The position numbers were made by a program, and so were the translations under genes. A stretch of DNA of 64,000 nt, from NCBI RefSeq assembly GCF_001545155.1, contig NZ_CP014226.1, positions 3,904,614 to 3,968,613 of the forward strand, in the 5' to 3' direction. The notes under the pieces are model-generated. The model searched no databases. It was not told the DNA's origin and was given only the letters and a program-made list of their open reading frames with translations. Shown one piece after another: positions 9,687-17,602 of the stretch. Position 1 is the stretch's first letter; the number at the start of each line of letters is the position of its first letter. The stretch is from Halomonas chromatireducens (lineage in GTDB: Bacteria > Pseudomonadota > Gammaproteobacteria > Pseudomonadales > Halomonadaceae).

Positions 9687-11360
9687 TTAACCCTCCGCTG
9701 CCCGGCCCTTCTGCGGAAAGAGTCCGCGGGGGCGCTTCTGGATGAAAAGAATGATGAAGACGAGCACGATGATCTTGGCCAGCACGGCACCGGCCCAGGG
9801 CTCGAGAATCTGGTTGATCACGCCCAGCGACAGTCCCGCCACCAGGGTGCCCCAGAGGTTGCCCACCCCACCGAAGACCACCACCATGAACGAGTCGATG
9901 ATGTAGTTCTGCCCCAGGTTGGGGCCAACGTTGGTGAGCTGGGAGAGCGCCACCCCGGCCAGGCCGGCGACGCCGGAGCCCAGGGCGAAGGTCATGATGT
10001 CGACCCGGGTGGCGCGAATGCCCATCGAGCGCGCCATGGCGCGATTCTGGGTCACGGCGCGCACCTCCAGGCCGAGCCGGGTGCGGCGCATGATCAGCAT
10101 CAGGGCGGCGAATACCACCAGGGTGAAGCCCAGCACATACATGCGATTGAGGGTCAGCGACAGGGCATCGTTGACGACCAGCGAACCACTCATCCAATCC
10201 GGGGTGACCACGGTCCGGTTCTGCGGGGAGATGGCCGTGCGCACTAGCTGCTGCAGGATCAGACTGATGCCGAAGGTGGCCAGTAGGGTCTCCAGGGGGC
10301 GTCCCTTGAGAAACTGGATGACGCCGCGTTCGATGGCGATGCCGGCCAATGCCGAGACCATGAACCCGGCGGGTATCGACAGGATCAGCGCCAGACCGGG
10401 CTGTCCCGGAATCAGCTGCTGCATGGCCCAGGTGGTATAGGCGCCGAGCATGATCAGCTCGCCGTGGGCCATGTTGATGACGCCCATCACACCGAAAGTG
10501 ATGGCCAGGCCAATGGCCGCCAGCACGAGTACCGAACCCAGGCTCAGACCGAAATAGAGGGTCTCGAGGCCGCGGTTGATCCGCAGGTTCTGCTCGATGC
10601 TGTTCAGCGCCGCCTGGGCGGCGTCGGCGACCACCGGGTCATCGCCCATCACCGCCCGATTCAATGCAACACGCACCCGGGGATGGAGACTGCCCTCAAG
10701 GTCGGCAACGGCATCGAGTTCCCCCTGCTCCAGACGATGGATCGCCAGCGCCTGGGTCAGCCTGGCGCGCACCCGGCGATCCTCCTCCTGCTCGATGACA
10801 CCGGCCAATGGCTCCGCCAGATCGGCATCGACCTCGCCGAGCAGGCGCTCCGCCGAGGCGCGGCGCAGCTCGAGATCCGGTGAGTAGAGATCAACCACGG
10901 CAATGGCGCTGCGCAGCTGATTGCGCAGGGCATTGTTGATACCGATGCGATCAAGCTCGCGGCGCGACATCTCACCGAGCGCTTCCCCGGACAGCGCATC
11001 CGCCACCGGCCAATCGCGACCACGGTTGTCGAGCACCACCACGAAGCGGCCATCGTCAGTACGCTGCAGGCGACCGTCGAGGAGCGCCGAGAGCCAGTCG
11101 CGGGCGCGCGTATCGTCGCTCTGGACGATGGCATCTATGGCTTCGCCCTTGGCCGGATAGGAGTCGACATCGAGCGCTTCGAGCAGCTCAAGGGCCGCGG
11201 CGTCATCGCCGGCGTAGGAAGACTGTGCTTGCGCAGCCCCAGCCGTGATACACAGGGAAATCAGCAGGATCAACATCGCCAGGCAGCGAGAAGGTCGGCC
11301 AGCAGCGCTGCCGGCACTCGCCTTGACCGCCACTGGCCAGGGCAACGGGAAAATCCTCAT
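9687..11360 (-). CDS. urtB: Urea ABC transporter permease UrtB
   Basis: LivH-type permease with the long N-terminal extension that distinguishes UrtB. Residues 1-45 form a signal peptide. About 240 extracytoplasmic residues rich in short helical, HEAT-like units follow. The permease domain then begins with LYFGLSLGSVLVLAAIGLAITFGVMGVINMAHGE. The ATG at 11360 (MRIFPLP) is chosen because AGAGGAAA lies just upstream; a start at 11408 would add 16 residues across repetitive leader sequence. The protein is 557 residues. Confidence 0.9.
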   Translation of the reverse strand: MRIFPLPWPVAVKASAGSAAGRPSRCLAMLILLISLCITAGAAQAQSSYAGDDAAALELLEALDVDSYPAKGEAIDAIVQSDDTRARDWLSALLDGRLQRTDDGRFVVVLDNRGRDWPVADALSGEALGEMSRRELDRIGINNALRNQLRSAIAVVDLYSPDLELRRASAERLLGEVDADLAEPLAGVIEQEEDRRVRARLTQALAIHRLEQGELDAVADLEGSLHPRVRVALNRAVMGDDPVVADAAQAALNSIEQNLRINRGLETLYFGLSLGSVLVLAAIGLAITFGVMGVINMAHGELIMLGAYTTWAMQQLIPGQPGLALILSIPAGFMVSALAGIAIERGVIQFLKGRPLETLLATFGISLILQQLVRTAISPQNRTVVTPDWMSGSLVVNDALSLTLNRMYVLGFTLVVFAALMLIMRRTRLGLEVRAVTQNRAMARSMGIRATRVDIMTFALGSGVAGLAGVALSQLTNVGPNLGQNYIIDSFMVVVFGGVGNLWGTLVAGLSLGVINQILEPWAGAVLAKIIVLVFIILFIQKRPRGLFPQKGRAAEG

Positions 11361-11420
11361 CGGAGCTTTCCTCTGGATAGAGACGAGAAGGCATCTGGAT
11401 AGAGACAAGATGGCGTGCGT

Positions 11421-11444
11421 CCCGCCGCCCGGCCGGGCGGCGGG
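11421..11444 (-). promoter_or_regulatory. Perfect palindrome in the urtA-urtB gap
   Basis: CCCGCCGCCCGG followed directly by its reverse complement lies 19 bp downstream of the urtA stop. Such hairpins after binding-protein genes usually protect the upstream message or trim read-through, giving more UrtA than permease. No T-run follows. A direct repeat TCTGGATAGAGAC (11372 and 11394, spaced 22 bp) lies between it and urtB. Confidence 0.55.
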
Positions 11445-11462
11445 GAAATCGACTCACTCGAT

Positions 11463-12833
11463 TTATTCGGCCAAGGCAGCCTCGGCTTCTTCGGCCGCAG
11501 TGCTGCCGCCGCAGGAGCCGGTGGCGACATTGAAGTTGCCGCAGCGCATCGGTGCGCGCCAGTCGGCAATCAGGTCACGGGAGCCCGGCAGGTAGTCGGA
11601 CCAGGCATCGCCGGCCACGGTGGAGGGTGTCCGCCAGACCACGTCGAACTGGCCATTGTCCTGGATCTCACCGATCAGCACCGGCTTGGTGATGTGGTGG
11701 TTGGGCATCATCGCCGCATAGCCGCCGGTCAGGTTGGGTACGGTGACACCGATGATCGCCTCCTTGATCGCGTCGACGTCGGTGGTACCGGCCTTGCGCA
11801 CCGCCTCGGCCCACATGTTGAAGCCGATGTAGTGAGCCTCCATGGGATCGTTGGTCACCGCCTCCTCGTCGCCGGTGTAATCGATCCAGGCGTCGATGAA
11901 GTCATAGTTTTCATCGGTGTCGACGCTCATGAAGTAGTTCCAGGCGGCCAGGTGGCCGACCAACGGGCCGGTGTTGATCCCGGTCAGCTCCTGCTCGCCC
12001 ACCGAGAATGCGACCACCGGGATATCCGCAGCGTCAACGCCCTGGTTGGCCAGTTCCGTATAGAAAGGCACGTTGGCATCCCCGTTGATGGTGGACACCA
12101 CCGCGGTCTTCTTGCCCTCGCTGCCGAAGCGACGAATATCCGAGACGATGTTCTGCCAGTCGGAGTGACCGAAGGGCGTGTAGTTGATCATGATGTCGTC
12201 GTCGGCCACCCCGTGTTCTTCCTTGAGGAAGGCCTCGAGGATACGGTTGGTGGTGCGCGGATAGACGTAGTCGGTGCCGGCCAGCACCCAGCGCTCCACG
12301 CCCACCTCGTTCAGCAGGTACTCGACGGCGGGAATGGCCTGCTGGTTGGGCGCCGCTCCGGTATAGAAGACGTTCTCGGAGGACTCCTCACCCTCATACT
12401 GCACCGGGTAGAACAGCAGGCCGTTGAGCTCCTCGAAGACGGGCAGCACGGCCTTGCGCGAGACCGAGGTCCAGTTGCCGAAGACCACATCGACTTCATG
12501 TTGGGCCAGCAACTCGCGGGCACGCTCGGCGAACAGCGGCCAGTTGGAGGCCGGGTCGACCACCACCGCCTCGAGCTGGCGACCCAGCAGGCCACCCTGC
12601 TCGTTCTGCTGCTCGATCAGCATTTCCACGGTGTCCTTGAGCACCGTCTCGCTGATCGCCATGGTGCCGGACAGCGAGTGGAGAATGCCCACCTTGATCG
12701 GTTCTTCGGCCAGCGCCTGGGCGCTGAAGCCAAGGCTGGCAGTGGTAACCAGTGCGGCAGCCGCCAGCCGTGAAGGACGAAGATAGGGATGGAGATAGGG
12801 ACGGGACAGGACCTTGCGTCGGGATTCGTTCAC
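11463..12833 (-). CDS. urtA: Urea ABC transporter substrate-binding protein UrtA
   Basis: Periplasmic urea receptor, 456 residues, with an N-terminal export signal (LAAAALVTTASLGFSAQALA). The mature domain begins EEPIKVGILHSLSGTMAIS. Further UrtA-like segments are FYPVQYEGEE and the C-terminal WRAPMRCGNF. The start is GTG at 12833 with AAGGAG upstream. The gene is preceded by a sigma-54 promoter and two NtrC-type boxes, and followed by urtBCDE. Confidence 0.95.
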   Translation of the reverse strand: MNESRRKVLSRPYLHPYLRPSRLAAAALVTTASLGFSAQALAEEPIKVGILHSLSGTMAISETVLKDTVEMLIEQQNEQGGLLGRQLEAVVVDPASNWPLFAERARELLAQHEVDVVFGNWTSVSRKAVLPVFEELNGLLFYPVQYEGEESSENVFYTGAAPNQQAIPAVEYLLNEVGVERWVLAGTDYVYPRTTNRILEAFLKEEHGVADDDIMINYTPFGHSDWQNIVSDIRRFGSEGKKTAVVSTINGDANVPFYTELANQGVDAADIPVVAFSVGEQELTGINTGPLVGHLAAWNYFMSVDTDENYDFIDAWIDYTGDEEAVTNDPMEAHYIGFNMWAEAVRKAGTTDVDAIKEAIIGVTVPNLTGGYAAMMPNHHITKPVLIGEIQDNGQFDVVWRTPSTVAGDAWSDYLPGSRDLIADWRAPMRCGNFNVATGSCGGSTAAEEAEAALAE

Positions 12834-12928
12834 TTGTCACTCCTTGCACCTTCCTGCGGGAAGGTTTCATTGTGATGGCATCGCACTGGGTCAAAGGACC
12901 GTCCGTGCGGGTCTCAGCCATCAGTCTT

Positions 12929-12944
12929 TGCAAGGCCTGCGCCA
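12929..12944 (-). promoter_or_regulatory. Sigma-54 promoter of urtABCDE
   Basis: The minus strand reads TGGCGCAGGCCTTGCA: TGGC at -24, TTGCA at -12, GG and GC separated by exactly ten bases. The predicted start is near 12917, 84 bp from the urtA start codon. The leader contains a CCTTCC/GGAAGG dyad just before the ribosome site. Confidence 0.8.
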
Positions 12945-13020
12945 CCCTCACGCAAAAATCGTAAATCTTTTAAATTTCAATATATTGGAAACACCCGCCA
13001 GGACCATTCACATATCCCTC

Positions 13021-13037
13021 GGCACTACCATGGTGCA
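13021..13037. promoter_or_regulatory. NtrC-type enhancer box, proximal
   Basis: GGCACTACCATGGTGCA contains GCAC-N7-GTGC, the NtrC (NRI) dyad arrangement also seen at glnA. Its centre is about 112 bp upstream of the predicted urtA start, a normal enhancer distance for a sigma-54 promoter. Confidence 0.7.
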
Positions 13038-13064
13038 GACAGAGTCCCCTTTCTCCGCACTTCC

Positions 13065-13081
13065 CGCACCGTTCGCGTGCA
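13065..13081. promoter_or_regulatory. NtrC-type enhancer box, distal
   Basis: CGCACCGTTCGCGTGCA is a second GCAC-N7-GTGC dyad, centred 44 bp (about four helical turns) from the first. Paired, phased boxes are typical of NtrC enhancers and support cooperative binding. Confidence 0.65.
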
Positions 13082-13089
13082 GGGCACAC

Positions 13090-13121
13090 AAAAAAGGGGC
13101 ACCGGTCTGCACCGGCGCCCC
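13090..13121 (-). terminator. Rho-independent terminator after tctBA
   Basis: On the minus strand GGGGCGCCGG-tgcaga-CCGGTGCCCC is followed by TTTTTT. It lies 22 bp past the tctA stop and closes the transporter transcript before the urtA enhancer region. Confidence 0.85.
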
Positions 13122-13142
13122 AACATCAAAACCCTGGCGTGA

Positions 13143-14642
13143 TCATGTCCGTGCGCGGCGCGCCTTTGCCAGGCCCTGCTTCACCACTGGAAGCAGCAGC
13201 GACAGCGCGGCGATGATCAGCAGCCACATGGAGATCGGCTTGTCGATGAAGATCATCCAGTCACCACCCGAGATCTGCAGCGCCCGGCGCATGGATTCTT
13301 CCATGATGGCACCGAGGATCAGCGCCAGGATCAGCGGCGCCGCCGGGAAGCCGAACAGGCGCATGCCGAGTCCCACCAGGCCGAATCCCAGCAGCAGGAG
13401 CAGATCGAAGACACTGAAGCTCATGCCGTAGACCCCCACCATGCAGAAGATCAGGATCAGGGCGAGCAGCAGCGGACGCGGCATCTCGAGGATCTTGGCG
13501 ATATAGGGAATCAGCGGCAGGTTGAGCACCAGCAGGAAGATGTTGCCGATGTACATACTGGCGATGACGCCCCAGAACACGTCGGGACGGTCGACCAGCA
13601 TGGCCGGCCCCGGGCTGACGCCCATGACCAGCAGCGCGCCCAGCAGCACCGCCGTGGTGCCGGAACCGGGCACGCCAAGCGTCAGCAGCGGGACAAAGGA
13701 GCCGGTACAGGCGGCATTGTTGGCCGCCTCGGGGGCCGCGACGCCCTTGATATTGCCCTTGCCGAAGGTATCCCCATCCTTGGCCAGGCGCTTTTCCATG
13801 CTGTAGCCGAGGAATGAACCGATAGTGGCACCGGCCCCAGGCAATACGCCGGTGAAGAAACCGAGCACGGAGCTACGGGCGATGGGCGGCGCGATCTCGC
13901 GAACCTCGCTTCGGCTCAGCTTCAGCGAACCGATGGCATTGCGCGGCTGCTCCTTGCCCCCGCCACCACGCAGCAGCATGTAGAACACTTCAGCCAGCGC
14001 GAAGATACCCAGCGCCACCACCAGGAAGTCGATACCGTCGAGGAGATGAGCAGTGCCGAAGGTGAATCGCTCCGTGCCGGTCTGAAGGTCGATGCCCATG
14101 ATCGAGATCATCACCCCTATCACGGCAGCGATCAGTCCCTTGACCAGTGACTTGTCGGAGAGCGACACCACCGCGGTCAGGCCCAGCACCATCAGGGAAA
14201 AGTACTCGGCCGGCCCGAAGCTGACCGCGACCTTCGACAGCATCGGTGCCACCAGCATCAGGAAGACGATGGAGATGGTGCCGCCGACGAAGGACGCATA
14301 TGCGGCAATGGCCAGGGCCTTGCCCGCCAGCCCCTGCTTGGCCATTGGATAGCCGTCGAACGAGGTTGCCACGGTACCGGCGACGCCCGGCGCGTTGAGC
14401 AGGATCGATGAGCTCGAGCCACCGAAGATAGCACCGTAGTAGACCCCTGCCATCAGGATCAAGCCGGACGAGGGCTCCATGGCAAAGGTGATCGGGATCA
14501 TCAGCGCCAGGGCACTGATCGGACCCAGGCCCGGCAGCATGCCGATGATGGTGCCGGCAAACACACCGGCGAAGACGTAGGCGATGTTCATCGGCTCCAG
14601 CGCGATACCGAAGCCGTACATCAGGTTGTTCAGCGATTCCAT
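13143..14642 (-). CDS. tctA: Tripartite tricarboxylate transporter large permease TctA
   Basis: TctA-family permease of 499 residues with about eleven membrane segments. Family signatures are GMLPGLGPISALALM near residue 40, the loop YYGAIFGGSSSSILLN, and the second copy GVLPGAGATIGSF. With a periplasmic TctC it would import di- or tricarboxylates. The ATG at 14642 is chosen because the upstream part of the frame is unlike the family. Only tctB precedes it; tctC is absent in this window. Confidence 0.9.
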   Translation of the reverse strand: MESLNNLMYGFGIALEPMNIAYVFAGVFAGTIIGMLPGLGPISALALMIPITFAMEPSSGLILMAGVYYGAIFGGSSSSILLNAPGVAGTVATSFDGYPMAKQGLAGKALAIAAYASFVGGTISIVFLMLVAPMLSKVAVSFGPAEYFSLMVLGLTAVVSLSDKSLVKGLIAAVIGVMISIMGIDLQTGTERFTFGTAHLLDGIDFLVVALGIFALAEVFYMLLRGGGGKEQPRNAIGSLKLSRSEVREIAPPIARSSVLGFFTGVLPGAGATIGSFLGYSMEKRLAKDGDTFGKGNIKGVAAPEAANNAACTGSFVPLLTLGVPGSGTTAVLLGALLVMGVSPGPAMLVDRPDVFWGVIASMYIGNIFLLVLNLPLIPYIAKILEMPRPLLLALILIFCMVGVYGMSFSVFDLLLLLGFGLVGLGMRLFGFPAAPLILALILGAIMEESMRRALQISGGDWMIFIDKPISMWLLIIAALSLLLPVVKQGLAKARRART

Positions 14643-17065
14643 GGGAGACTCCGGGCCGTGGTCAGAGCGGCAGCAAACCGGTGGGCAGATAGACACCCAT
14701 GATCCGAGTCATGGTCAGGTAGAGAGTCAGCACGACGCCCAGCGAGGTGGCAAGGTTGACCCCATGGCGGCGATAGCCGTAGTACCAGGCCAGCCCGAAG
14801 ACCAGCGATACGGAGGCCAGCACGAAGCCTACCGGCACCAGCAGCAGCGCGTAGGCCACGATAGCCAGGGTGGTCACGATGACCCGCGACCATGGCTTCA
14901 GCAGCAGCGGGGCGGCCTGCTCTTCGGGGTCCAGCTCCTCGGGTACGTCCTGTGACTTGGGCTTCTCCAGGAACAACAGCAGGGACAGGCCCAGCAGCGT
15001 GAAGCCCAGCACCTTGGGGAAGAGATCGGAGTCGATCGGCCTTGGCAGCGGAAAGGGACGGATCTGCCAGGCCATGGCCAGGTAGCCTACCGCTAGCGCG
15101 GCCAGCACCAGAGCAATGATCTGGTTGGAATTGAGTCGAGTCATGGCGGACCTCGAGCCTGAGGGGCTCAAGCAGTGGCTGAAGGGGCTGTTGTGATGAT
15201 TCGCATCGACGAAATCTGGCTGGCCACCGAGCCCCTGGATATGCGCGCCGGACCCGATACGTCACTGGCCCGGGTGGTGGCACCGCTCGCTCCTTCGACG
15301 GGGGCGCCCAGGGCGACGAGCATGAAACCGCCCTGGCCAGGCTGCTGCCATCGCTGGCCAAGCACTGGCACAACAAGCGCGGACCCGGGTTCATGGCCGT
15401 GGCCACGTCGCCTTCCTGCACGCTGGGTTCGTGGGTGTCGTAGTCGCCGACCCGCTCGCCGATAGTGGCGAAGTCGAAGTCTTCCTGGCGGCTCATCAGG
15501 CTCATCACCACGCAGACCAGGGTGCTGGCGCCATAGGCGGTCAGCGAGGCCAGCAGTACGGTGTAGTCGCGCAGGAAGTCGGTGGCGAACACCAGCATCG
15601 CCACCAGCGCCAGGGCGGCGGCGATGAACCCGGCGATGCGGCCCAGGAAGCCGAACACCATCAGGCCGATGATCACGCCGCCACCGATGCTGGCCAGCAC
15701 CTCGAAGAACAGGCCGCTGGCGCCGCTCATGGGCAGCAGCTCGAAGCGCGCCAGGCAGAACAGCACCATGGCCACCAGTACCGAGGTGGTGAAGGCCTGA
15801 TTGGTGACCCGGTTCCAGAAGCAGCTGGCGATGACCGGGAAGACGATGGCGCCCCACAGCGCGCCGACGAACACCAGCATCACCAGGATATCCAGCGAGA
15901 AGCTGGCGAAGACGATGCCCACCGCGGTGGCGACGATCATGGTCAGGCGGCCCACCAGCAGCATGCGCTTGGGGTCGGCCTTGCCGCGGGCGATGTTCTT
16001 GCCGTAGACATCGGCCATCATGATCGCCGACAGCGCGGAGAGATCGGAGTCGGCGGTAGAGGAGAGCGAGCCGATCACCAGGATGAAGAACAGCGCAATG
16101 AACAGCGGCGGCAGATAGCCGGACACCATCTGCGGGATCAGGTTGTTCATGTCACCGCCCATTGGCTCGACGCCCAAGGTCAGCGCCATCAGGCCGATCA
16201 TGCCCAGCCCGATGACGATGGCACCGTAGCCGATGGTCGCGGTGATGAAGGTTGGCTTGATATGACTCTCGTTCACCGCGAACAGGCGCTGGGAAATGGT
16301 CTGGTTACCGATCGCATAGGCCAGCACGGCGACGAAGAAGGGCGCGCCCTGGTAGAGAATGGCATCCATGGAGAACAGGTTGGCCTGCTCGACCGTCAGG
16401 TTATCCAGGCCAGCCACCAGCTCGCTGGGACCGCCCATGGCGAAGAACACCGCGGGGATGATCACGATGGCAATCGCCATCAGCGCCACCAGCTGTGCGA
16501 AGTCGGTCATCACCGAGGCGCGGAACCCCGACCACAGCGTATACAGCAGTACGCCGAAGCCGGCAATGATCACCCCGGCCTGGAACGACAGCGGCGAGAG
16601 CACCGAGACCAGCGCGCCGGCGGCGGTGAAGTTGACCATCAGGCTGATCACGCTGCCCAGCACGTTGGAGAGCGCCAGGATCAGCTGACTGGAGGAGCCG
16701 TGACGGGCGTGGATCAGTTCGCCCAGGGTGTGGGCATTGGGGGCGAGCTTGCGAAAGCGCCGGCCGAAGGGGTAGATGAACAGGATCATCAGTGCCCCCC
16801 ACAGTCCGTAGTGAATGGGGCCAGAGACGCCGTAGGTATAGCCGGAAGTGGCGGCGGCGTAGAAGGAGGCGGCCCAGATCCAGGTGGCGGTCATGCTGGC
16901 GGCGCCCATGCCGAAGCCCACGCGGTGGTTGGAGACCATGAAGGCGTCGGCGTCTTCGTTCTTCTTGCGGATGCCCAGCGTCATCAGGTAGGTGCCGCCG
17001 TAGAAGGCGAGCAGCAGCAAGATGACGGTCAGGGTCGAAAATTGATAGAGCGATTCGCTGTTCAA
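14630..17065 (-). CDS. Sodium:solute symporter (SSS), 3' end disrupted
   Basis: Residues 1 to about 555 (down to about 15390) are a normal SSS permease with about 13 membrane segments and the N-terminal ATWIWAASFY...YGVSGP pattern that resembles DUR3-type urea symporters. After FATIGERVGDYDTHEP the native tail is replaced by unrelated translation across the IS66 scrap. No stop occurs until 14630, so the frame reads through all of tctB in another phase. I read this as loss of the native stop by a deletion. The start is uncertain: TTG 17065 with GAGGGA upstream, TTG 17071 or GTG 17095. The substrate is not certain. Confidence 0.6.
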   Translation of the reverse strand: MNSESLYQFSTLTVILLLLAFYGGTYLMTLGIRKKNEDADAFMVSNHRVGFGMGAASMTATWIWAASFYAAATSGYTYGVSGPIHYGLWGALMILFIYPFGRRFRKLAPNAHTLGELIHARHGSSSQLILALSNVLGSVISLMVNFTAAGALVSVLSPLSFQAGVIIAGFGVLLYTLWSGFRASVMTDFAQLVALMAIAIVIIPAVFFAMGGPSELVAGLDNLTVEQANLFSMDAILYQGAPFFVAVLAYAIGNQTISQRLFAVNESHIKPTFITATIGYGAIVIGLGMIGLMALTLGVEPMGGDMNNLIPQMVSGYLPPLFIALFFILVIGSLSSTADSDLSALSAIMMADVYGKNIARGKADPKRMLLVGRLTMIVATAVGIVFASFSLDILVMLVFVGALWGAIVFPVIASCFWNRVTNQAFTTSVLVAMVLFCLARFELLPMSGASGLFFEVLASIGGGVIIGLMVFGFLGRIAGFIAAALALVAMLVFATDFLRDYTVLLASLTAYGASTLVCVVMSLMSRQEDFDFATIGERVGDYDTHEPSVQEGDVATAMNPGPRLLCQCLASDGSSLARAVSCSSPWAPPSKERAVPPPGPVTYRVRRAYPGARWPARFRRCESSQQPLQPLLEPLRLEVRHDSTQFQPDHCSGAGRASGRLPGHGLADPSLSAAKADRLRSLPQGAGLHAAGPVPAVVPGEAQVTGRTRGAGPRRAGRPAAAEAMVAGHRDHPGYRGLRAAAGAGRLRAGLRIAGLRAGLVLRLSPPWGQPCHLAGRRADSLPDHDSDHGCLSAHRFAAALTTARSLPWNR
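14662..15144 (-). CDS. tctB: Tripartite tricarboxylate transporter small permease TctB
   Basis: Small four-helix permease subunit, 160 residues, starting MTRLNSNQIIALVLAALAVGYLAMAW. Two closely spaced C-terminal hydrophobic pairs and the DSDLFPKVLG segment fit TctB. It ends 19 bp before tctA. An IS66 scrap sits immediately upstream, where tctC would be expected, so the normal promoter and tctC have probably been lost. The whole gene also lies within an unterminated frame from the upstream SSS gene. Confidence 0.85.
   Translation of the reverse strand: MTRLNSNQIIALVLAALAVGYLAMAWQIRPFPLPRPIDSDLFPKVLGFTLLGLSLLLFLEKPKSQDVPEELDPEEQAAPLLLKPWSRVIVTTLAIVAYALLLVPVGFVLASVSLVFGLAWYYGYRRHGVNLATSLGVVLTLYLTMTRIMGVYLPTGLLPL
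15145..15281 (+). mobile_element. IS66-family remnant (tnpA end plus tnpB start)
   Basis: A plus-strand frame ends ADLEPEGLKQWLKGLL then TGA at 15194-15196, overlapping an ATG at 15196. This TGATG coupling is typical of IS66 tnpA-tnpB. The tnpB frame reads MIRIDEIWLATEPLDMRAG and continues to about LARVV, matching the first 28 residues of IS66 Orf2/TnpB, then stops matching at about 15281. No intact transposase or terminal repeats are visible. The next 110 bp up to the SSS gene are unassigned. Confidence 0.75.
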
Positions 17066-17602
17066 GGGCAATCCCTCGGTGGATGGAACGAACACGCCCG
17101 GGCCGGTCGATCAGGTCGACATGCCGGACGCAGTGATGGTGCTGTGGGGGGGCCAGGCCCAAAGGCGGCTTGAGGCTGATCAGCGCTCAGGCATTAGCGC
17201 AGAGACAAGCAGGCTGACGCCAGGCGTGGCGCAGCCTCGGGTGCTATCGATCAGGCACGGCAAGACGATGCCGTCAGTCAGGCATTACCCCGCAGCGGCG
17301 AGGTCGGGGGGCGGGCGGCGCGGCATGCACCGTCCTTCATCGGCGTAGTGGCGCGACATGGATTCCTTCTCTATCGATGGCGTCGACGACGTACAGTCGA
17401 GAGTACCGGTGATCCAGTCTGCATGTAGGCAAGACCAGGGTGTCCCATGGCGGGACCTGTCAGGGATCGGTTATCAGTATTATTGCCTGATCCAAGGGTC
17501 GTATACCCTACTGATCTATCCTGAAAAAGTCCAATCGGTGCCGAATCGGCGGAAAATTGCGTCTAGTTGCGCCGAAATGTCGGCTGCGATCCCGCTGCGG
17601 GC
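17066..17602. other. Intergenic region between SSS gene and TRAP operon
   Basis: No supported gene lies here; two plus-strand frames (17079-17348, 17358-17687) lack ribosome sites and family resemblance. A small hairpin GCCGA-AATG-TCGGC (17571-17584) lies just downstream of dctM and may end the TRAP transcript. The AT-richer stretch 17470-17530 is the likeliest place for the SSS promoter, but I see no clear -35/-10 pair. Confidence 0.4.

Noticed and set aside
15282..15389. Plus-strand codons after the IS66 scrap that read like protein (ETALARLLPSLAKHW)
   Set aside because: Could be part of a transposase or another gene, but too short and without a recognisable family to annotate.
15431..17173. 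580-codon plus-strand open frame opposite the SSS transporter
   Set aside because: His/Gln/Gly-rich shadow of a multi-helix membrane protein; no family resemblance.
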